Assembly (NCBI GenBank): GCA_002305755.1
Contig: DBQV01000037.1
Coordinates: 1-10,816, forward strand
Direction: 5' to 3'
DNA from: Christensenella sp. UBA1385
GTDB lineage: Bacteria; Bacillota; Clostridia; Christensenellales; Aristaeellaceae
DNA length: 10,816 bases
Part shown: one piece after another, positions 6,602-10,816 of the stretch
Layout of the letters: the number at the start of each line of letters is the position of its first letter
Numbering within the stretch: position 1 is the first letter of the stretch
Program-made: the position numbers and the translations under genes
Notes under the pieces: generated by a model
What the model was told of the DNA's origin: nothing
Database searches by the model: none
The model's input: the letters and a program-made list of their open reading frames with translations, nothing else

Positions 6602-7852
6602 TCACAGATAGTCCCTGGGGTCGGCGATCGACCCCGCCAGCGCCGAAGCGGCCACCGCCGCGGGCGAAGCCAGGTAGATCCTGGCCTTGTTGTGACCCAT
6701 GCGGCCGGGGAAGTTGCGGTTGGTGGAGGAAATGCAGCTCTCCCCCTCAGCCAGCAGGCCCTCGTGCGTTCCCAGGCAGGCCGCGCAGCCGGTGCTCACC
6801 AGCGTGCAGCCGGCCTCGATCAGCTCGCCGATATAGCCCGCCGAGATGGCATCACGCAGCACTTTTTTGGAGGCAGGCACTATCAGCATACGCATGCCCG
6901 GCGCAATGTGCCGCCCGCGCAGAATGCGTGCCGCGGCTTCGATATCCTCCAGCCGCCCGCCCGTGCAGCTTCCCAAAAAGGCCTGGTCCAGCGGCACGCC
7001 CAGATGCTCCCGAAGATCCGCCACATTGTCCACGCTGAAGGGCAAGGCCAGCTGCGGCGGCACCGAGGAGGCGTCAAAGGCCAGGTCGTCCGCGTAGACA
7101 TAGCCCGGGTCGGTCTCAAAGACCGTAAAATCCGCGATCTCCTTATCTTTCAAAAAGGCCATGGTCACGGCGTCCGGCTGGATATAAGCGGCCTTGGCCC
7201 CCATCTCGGTGGTCATGTTGCACAGCGCCATGCGCTCCGAGACCGACAGCTGCGATATCAGGCTTCCCTCAAAACAGACCCCGCGGTACACGGCGAAATC
7301 CGCCCCCAGCCTGCCAATGATATGGAGGATCAGATCCTTGGCGAAGACGCCCTTTTGCAGGCTGCCCTCCAGGCGGATGCGCATGATCTCCGGCACGCGG
7401 AACCACAGCTGCCCGGTCTTGAGGATGCAGGCCATGTCGGTGGCGCCCACGCCCGTGGAAAAGGCTCCGAAGGCTCCGTGCGTGGTGGTGTGGCTGTCCG
7501 TCACCACTATCAGGCGGCCGGGGCGGGAATAGCCCTTGTCTGCCATCACCTGATGGCAAACTCCTTCGTTGATCTCCATCAGGCCGGAAATGCCCTGCTC
7601 CCTGGCAAAGGCGCGGAACTGCTTTTGATTCTCAGCCTGACGCACGGTGGAGGCAGGGGCGTAGTGATCCAGAAAGATCAGCACGCGCTCGGGGTCTTTC
7701 ACGCGCACGCCGCCGATCTCCCGGAAGGAATACATCGCCTGGGGGTAGAGGTCGTTGATCCCGGCCACGTCCACCCGGCAGTTGACGATCTCGCCCGTGC
7801 GCACGCTGTCCCGCTCCGCGTGGGCGGCCAGTATTTTTTCCAGAGCGTGCAT
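6602..7852 (-). CDS. LeuC/HacA-like aconitase-family (de)hydratase large subunit
   Basis: The 416-residue protein is the iron-sulfur catalytic subunit of a two-subunit aconitase-type hydro-lyase. The three cluster-ligand cysteines are visible: C296 in FLGSCTGGRLEDI, and C356 and C359 in STGCAACLGTHEG. Other family motifs are VTDSHTTTHGAFGAFSTGVGATD (117-139) and SSTNRNFPGRMGH (375-387). The length matches the short bacterial/archaeal LeuC type, not the longer enterobacterial LeuC. AAAGGAGG (7865-7858) lies 5 bases upstream of the ATG. It is the first gene of the compact seven-gene operon ending at citF. Substrate cannot be read from the motifs. 3-isopropylmalate, homoaconitate, aconitate, mesaconate (2-methylmalate) and 2,3-dimethylmalate are all handled by this family; context favours the aconitate or mesaconate option. 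Confidence 0.9.
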   Translation of the reverse strand: MHALEKILAAHAERDSVRTGEIVNCRVDVAGINDLYPQAMYSFREIGGVRVKDPERVLIFLDHYAPASTVRQAENQKQFRAFAREQGISGLMEINEGVCHQVMADKGYSRPGRLIVVTDSHTTTHGAFGAFSTGVGATDMACILKTGQLWFRVPEIMRIRLEGSLQKGVFAKDLILHIIGRLGADFAVYRGVCFEGSLISQLSVSERMALCNMTTEMGAKAAYIQPDAVTMAFLKDKEIADFTVFETDPGYVYADDLAFDASSVPPQLALPFSVDNVADLREHLGVPLDQAFLGSCTGGRLEDIEAAARILRGRHIAPGMRMLIVPASKKVLRDAISAGYIGELIEAGCTLVSTGCAACLGTHEGLLAEGESCISSTNRNFPGRMGHNKARIYLASPAAVAASALAGSIADPRDYL

Positions 7853-7885
7853 GAGGCCCTCCTTTGATAAGCGAAAATAATCAGG

Positions 7886-7926
7886 TGGCTCCGCCCCGCG
7901 GCCAAAGGCCGCGGGAGGCGGAGCCA
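7886..7926 (-). terminator. GC-rich hairpin between transporter and catabolic operon
   Basis: Arms TGGCTCCGCC (7886-7895) and GGCGGAGCCA (7917-7926), plus CCGCGGCC (7896-7903) and GGCCGCGG (7907-7914), form an 18-base-pair stem with a three-base loop and a two-base bulge (7915-7916). On the minus strand it is followed by CCTGATTATTTTCGC, a broken T-rich stretch and not a clean T run. It sits 29 bases past the transporter stop and 33 bases before the LeuC-like ATG. It is probably a leaky terminator or mRNA-stabilising stem that lets part of the transcription pass into the operon, as I see no clear promoter between it and the LeuC-like gene. Confidence 0.7.
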
Positions 7927-7954
7927 GTTGTTCCTTTGATCGGGTTGAACAGGC

Positions 7955-9289
7955 TTAGAGCGCGCCGCCCAGCAGGGACAGCATCAGGCTGCCGATGATC
8001 AGGATGATGGCGCCGCCCAGGCGAGAGGAGATCTGCGCGAAGGGCATCAGTTCCATACGGTTGGCGGCGGACAGCACGGCCACGTCTCCGGTGCCGCCCA
8101 TGTTGGACATGCACAGGCCCGCGGTGATGCCCGCCTCCACGGGATAGAAGCCCACCAGCTTGCCGATGAAGAAGGCGCCGAAGAACCCGCCCACCACGGT
8201 GACCAGGCACAGCACCAGGTAGGTGAGCGAGAAGGACTCGATCACGGTGCCCAGGTCCAGATAGCACAGGCCGATGCCGACCAGCAGCGCGCCCGTGAGG
8301 TTCTTCATCACGAACTGGAACCACTGATAGCAGGCGATCTCGATGTACTCCGGCAGCAGGCGGAAGATCTTGAAGACGGCCACAGTGATGATCATCCAGG
8401 CATAGGCGTGAATGGTGATGCCGGTGCCCAGCATGGTCCACAGTTTCGCCACGATGAATCCGAAAGCAAAGAAGGCGCAGGACACCAGCAGGCCAATGCC
8501 CATCTTGGCAAGGTCTATCTTGTCGCGGGCCGCCTGCATCTCGGGGCTGATCTCCATCTCCTTGGGATCGACGCCCTTGGCGATCAGCTGGCCCTGGCCG
8601 TTCATTTTTCCGCGGATCAGCTTGACCATCAGGCCGCCCATCACGATGGAGAGCGCGTTGCCGATGGCGACGGCGGGGGTCATGATGGAGAGGGCCTCGG
8701 TAGCGGTCATGCCGCTGCCGCTCTCAAAGATCTTGGACAGAGGCACCGCGCCCGCGCCCATGCCGCCGCCCATGATGGGCAGCGCGATCAGCAGAAGCGT
8801 CTTCACCACGCCGTAGCCGGTAATGGCGCCAATGGCCGCCGCCAGCGCGAAGGCCAGGACGATCGCACCGAAGATGGCGGGGAAGTAACGGGCCGCGGCC
8901 TTGACCAGGAGCTTGCGGTTCATGCCCAGGATAGAGCCTGTGATCAGCGCCGCGATATAAAAATCGAGGAAGGCGCCGGTCGGTTTGAAAAAGTCGTTGA
9001 CGCTCTTGACGACCGCTTCGGGAAACACCCCAAAGTACTGCATCAGGCCGGTGCCGAAGATGATGACAATGGCGCCGCCGCCCAGGTAGGTGTTGATGAT
9101 GGGCGTCTTGTCGCCGATTTCCTGCAGCACCGCGCCAAGCACGATCATCAGGAGGAAGGCCCCGGCCATGCCCGTGGGCAGCACGCCCATGGCAGCCGAA
9201 ACGATAACCACCGCGGCAATGATCAGAAAGTAACCAATGGGCAAGCCGTACAACTTGTATCCGCCGAGTTTGGTCTTTGTTTCCGTCAT
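7955..9289 (-). CDS. 2-hydroxycarboxylate (CCS/2HCT family) transporter, citrate/malate type
   Basis: The 444-residue membrane protein belongs to the CitS/CimH/MaeN/CitP family, which imports citrate, malate or related 2-hydroxy acids, usually with sodium or by exchange. The two hallmark re-entrant GGxG regions are clear: PIMGGGMGAGAVPLS (171-185) and MSNMGGTGDVAVLSAANRMELMPFAQISSRLGGA (394-427). Arg423 in the SSRLGGA segment corresponds to the arginine known to be essential in CitS. The length fits the family (about 440-450). AGGAAAGGG (9307-9299) is 9 bases upstream of the ATG at 9289. The gene lies 98 bases after malic enzyme and has its own candidate promoter. Family members accept citrate, malate, citramalate and lactate to different degrees, so the substrate stays open. 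Confidence 0.92.
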   Translation of the reverse strand: MTETKTKLGGYKLYGLPIGYFLIIAAVVIVSAAMGVLPTGMAGAFLLMIVLGAVLQEIGDKTPIINTYLGGGAIVIIFGTGLMQYFGVFPEAVVKSVNDFFKPTGAFLDFYIAALITGSILGMNRKLLVKAAARYFPAIFGAIVLAFALAAAIGAITGYGVVKTLLLIALPIMGGGMGAGAVPLSKIFESGSGMTATEALSIMTPAVAIGNALSIVMGGLMVKLIRGKMNGQGQLIAKGVDPKEMEISPEMQAARDKIDLAKMGIGLLVSCAFFAFGFIVAKLWTMLGTGITIHAYAWMIITVAVFKIFRLLPEYIEIACYQWFQFVMKNLTGALLVGIGLCYLDLGTVIESFSLTYLVLCLVTVVGGFFGAFFIGKLVGFYPVEAGITAGLCMSNMGGTGDVAVLSAANRMELMPFAQISSRLGGAIILIIGSLMLSLLGGAL

Positions 9290-9315
9290 GTTCTCAATCC
9301 CTTTCCTAAAGAAAG

Positions 9316-9344
9316 ATTATACGCAAACGGGTCTTCCCCGTCGG
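9316..9344 (-). promoter_or_regulatory. Candidate promoter of the 2-hydroxycarboxylate transporter
   Basis: A perfect TATAAT (9321-9316, minus strand) lies 26 bases upstream of the transporter ATG. The hexamer 17 bases further upstream, CCGACG (9344-9339), matches TTGACA only in its GAC core. The -10 box is ideal and the -35 box poor, which would suit an activator-dependent promoter. It would give a leader of about 20 bases, just enough for the ribosome binding site. Confidence 0.5.
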
Positions 9345-9387
9345 CTTTCACTTTTCTCCCGCCGCGCGCGGCAAAGCCCGGTTCCCG

Positions 9388-10569
9388 TCAGGCTCTCGGG
9401 CTGCGCGCAATGCCCAGCTTTTCGGCGGCCCGCGCCACCTCCTCCGCCACGGCGTCGGCCACGCGCGGGTCAAAGGCGCCGGGGATGATGTAATCCGGCG
9501 TCAGCTCGCCGTCCGCGCACAGGGCGGCGATGGCCCGGGCGGCCGCGAGCTTCATCTCCTCCGTGATGTCGCTGGCTTCCACCATGAGGGCTCCCTTGAA
9601 GATGCCGGGGAAGACCAGCACGTTGTTGATCTGGTTGGGATAGTCGCTGCGTCCGGTGGCCACGATGAAGGCCCCGCCCTCCCTGGCCTCGTCCGGCATG
9701 ATCTCCGGCGTGGGGTTGGCCATGGCGAACACGATGGGCTTCTCCGCCATGGCGGAGACCATCCGCGCGCTCAGCACGCCCGGTGCGGACACGCCGATGA
9801 ACACGTCCTTGCCCCTGATGATCTCGCTCAGCGGGCCCCTCTGGCCGTGCCGGTTGGTGATCCCCGCCATCTCGGTCTGCGCGGGGTTCATCCACTCCTC
9901 ATGCGCTTCCAGCGCGCCCTGCCTGTCCACCAGCACCAGGTCGCCCGGGTGCATCCTGAGCAGAAGCTTGGCGATGGAGATGCCGGCCGCGCCCGCGCCA
10001 TTGACCACGATGCTGATCTCCTCCCACCTCTTGCCCGCGACCTTCAGCGCGTTGATGAGCCCGGCCACCACCACGATGGCCGTGCCGTGCTGATCGTCAT
10101 GGAAAACGGGGATGTCCAGCTCCTGCTTCAGCCGCCGCTCGATCTCAAAGCAGCGCGGGGCGGAGATATCCTCCAGGTTGATGCCGCCGAAGGTGGGGGC
10201 CAGGTATTTGACCGTCCTGATGATCTCCTCGGTATCCTTGGTATCCAGGCAGATGGGGAAGGCGTCCACGCCGCCGAAGGCCTTGAACAGGGCGGCCTTG
10301 CCCTCCATCACCGGCATGGCGGCCTCGGGCCCGATGTCGCCCAGGCCCAGCACGGCGGTGCCGTCCGTCACCACGGCCACGGTGCGCCCCTTGATGGTGT
10401 ACTTGTAGGCGTCATGTCTGTCCGCGTGAATCCTGCGGCAGGGCTCGGCCACGCCGGGGGTATAGGCGGCGGACAGCTCCTCCCGGTTGGTGAGGGGCAC
10501 CTTGGAAACCACTTCCAGCTTGCCCCGGTGGCGGGCGCAAAGCTCCAGGCTCTTTTCATTATAATTCAT
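9388..10569 (-). CDS. Malic enzyme, NAD(P)-dependent, short bacterial form
   Basis: The enzyme oxidatively decarboxylates malate to pyruvate and CO2 in the cytoplasm, making NAD(P)H. The 393-residue chain has the short bacterial architecture without a phosphotransacetylase tail. Visible motifs are AAYTPGVAEP with catalytic Tyr36, VTDGTAVLGLGDIGP (67-81), MPVMEGKAALFK with catalytic Lys91, GGINLEDI with metal ligands Glu133 and Asp134, PVFHDDQHGTA with metal-binding aspartates at 158-159, and the nucleotide-binding GAGAAG (191-196). An Asp (LVDRQG, 215) at the end of the second Rossmann strand leans toward NAD use, but this is not decisive. GGGAGGT (10582-10576) lies 6 bases upstream of the ATG. 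It has its own strong promoter. It may oxidise imported malate or balance redox for the adjacent lyase pathway. Confidence 0.93.
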   Translation of the reverse strand: MNYNEKSLELCARHRGKLEVVSKVPLTNREELSAAYTPGVAEPCRRIHADRHDAYKYTIKGRTVAVVTDGTAVLGLGDIGPEAAMPVMEGKAALFKAFGGVDAFPICLDTKDTEEIIRTVKYLAPTFGGINLEDISAPRCFEIERRLKQELDIPVFHDDQHGTAIVVVAGLINALKVAGKRWEEISIVVNGAGAAGISIAKLLLRMHPGDLVLVDRQGALEAHEEWMNPAQTEMAGITNRHGQRGPLSEIIRGKDVFIGVSAPGVLSARMVSAMAEKPIVFAMANPTPEIMPDEAREGGAFIVATGRSDYPNQINNVLVFPGIFKGALMVEASDITEEMKLAAARAIAALCADGELTPDYIIPGAFDPRVADAVAEEVARAAEKLGIARSPRA

Positions 10570-10675
10570 GGCTATACCTCCCGTACTGATTCAGGCTGCG
10601 TCGGTCGTCATCGGTGGAATAGGAAATAAGAGCGCAATTCACTTAGGATCTTCGCCGCTCACTTTCTTTGCTGTT
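10570..10675 (-). promoter_or_regulatory. 5' leader of the malic enzyme gene
   Basis: About 100 bases separate the predicted start of transcription from the ATG. The leader ends in a good ribosome binding site (10582-10576). I looked for strong stems, a T run or a recognisable riboswitch core and saw none. Confidence 0.4.
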
Positions 10676-10704
10676 ATTAAACACCATGAGGGGGATGATG
10701 TCAA
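10676..10704 (-). promoter_or_regulatory. Strong housekeeping-type promoter for malic enzyme
   Basis: On the minus strand a perfect TTGACA (10704-10699) is separated by exactly 17 bases from TTTAAT (10681-10676), which matches the -10 consensus at five of six positions. Transcription should start near 10669, giving a leader of about 100 bases before the malic enzyme ATG. It could also feed the transporter and, through the leaky hairpin at 7886-7926, the catabolic operon. Confidence 0.8.
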
Positions 10705-10736
10705 CCTGGTGAACATACCCGTTCCGATACCTCAGC

Positions 10737-10763
10737 CCGTTGACAAACGCAGTTTGTCAACGG
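10737..10763. repeat. Perfect 12-base inverted repeat upstream of the malic enzyme promoter
   Basis: CCGTTGACAAAC (10737-10748) and its exact complement (10752-10763) flank a three-base GCA. No T run follows on either strand. It lies 33 bases upstream of the -35 box, so it is not in the leader. It may be a dyad operator, the end hairpin of a gene outside the window, or part of a dispersed intergenic repeat. Confidence 0.75.
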
Positions 10764-10782
10764 AGGGGAAACCGGCCCTCCG
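10761..10782. repeat. Second inverted repeat abutting the first
   Basis: CGGAGGG (10761-10767) pairs with CCCTCCG (10776-10782) around an eight-base loop, and on the plus strand it is followed by CCTTTT. It shares three bases with the preceding repeat. No plus-strand gene ends here, so a simple terminator role is doubtful. The remaining bases to 10816 are GC-rich without a recognisable gene. Confidence 0.55.
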
Positions 10783-10816
10783 CCTTTTCGCTGCGCTCTC
10801 CGGGCGGCGGATGGGC

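Noticed and set aside
6536..7867. A 443-codon plus-strand open frame
   Set aside because: It lies antisense to the LeuC-like gene, which has all three iron-sulfur cysteines, a good ribosome binding site and operon context. The plus-strand translation has low-complexity, shadow-like composition.
9361..9372. Perfect 12-base palindrome GCCGCGCGCGGC between malic enzyme and the transporter
   Set aside because: The run of G and C makes short palindromes likely, the loop would be too small, and no T run follows on the minus strand, so I do not call it a terminator or operator.
8408..9493. A 361-codon plus-strand open frame
   Set aside because: It is antisense to the 2-hydroxycarboxylate transporter. 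Its translation is rich in His, Asp, Gly and Gln, the usual complement of a membrane protein gene, and it shows no domain.
1..10816. Mobile elements, CRISPR arrays, tRNA or rRNA genes
   Set aside because: No transposase or integrase motif, no regularly spaced direct repeats and no tRNA-like cloverleaf or rRNA stretch was seen on either strand.

Overview
The window looks like chromosomal DNA of a GC-rich, Gram-positive, anaerobic-type bacterium, probably a Clostridia-like Firmicute. This rests on strong AGGAGG-type ribosome binding sites, housekeeping-type TTGACA/TATAAT promoters, a secreted NlpC/P60-like protein, a citrate-lyase-type fermentation cluster, and a CCS/2-hydroxycarboxylate transporter. 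The exact taxon is an inference and cannot be fixed from the sequence alone. All genes I can support lie on the minus strand, so transcription runs from high to low coordinates. The long plus-strand open frames are shadows of GC-rich minus-strand genes.

In transcriptional order: a well-formed promoter (10676-10704) precedes a short-form malic enzyme (9388-10569). Next comes a sodium/2-hydroxycarboxylate (CitS/MaeN/CimH-type) transporter (7955-9289) with its own candidate promoter. A GC-rich hairpin (7886-7926) separates it from a tightly packed operon: aconitase/LeuC-like large subunit (6602-7852), LeuD-like small subunit (6088-6591), AEC-family permease (5156-6091), an unrecognised two-helix membrane protein with an N-terminal four-cysteine motif (4544-5140), then citD (4240-4512), citE (3362-4243) and citF (1963-3369). 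Gaps are short, and three junctions overlap by 4 to 8 bases. The operon ends at a textbook terminator (1919-1952).

Taken together, the genes describe uptake and fermentation of a small hydroxy-acid or unsaturated tricarboxylic/dicarboxylic acid. The transporters bring in or exchange the acid. The LeuCD-like enzyme hydrates or dehydrates it. The CitDEF lyase cleaves it to acetate plus a 2-oxoacid, and malic enzyme handles malate to pyruvate. The pairing of a LeuCD-like hydratase with a CitDEF-type lyase fits either aconitate/citrate breakdown or mesaconate/(S)-citramalate breakdown (mesaconase plus citramalate lyase). The sequence does not decide between them. The genes needed to make and load the lyase prosthetic group (citC, citX, citG) are not in the window.

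Beyond the terminator, a separate gene (54-1894) encodes a secreted protein with two tandem copies of an NlpC/P60-like domain. The first copy keeps the Cys and His expected for catalysis; the second has Ser and Glu there. The gene is interrupted near its 5' end by a 2-base CT duplication. The right edge (10737-10816) holds stacked inverted repeats that may belong to a dispersed intergenic element.
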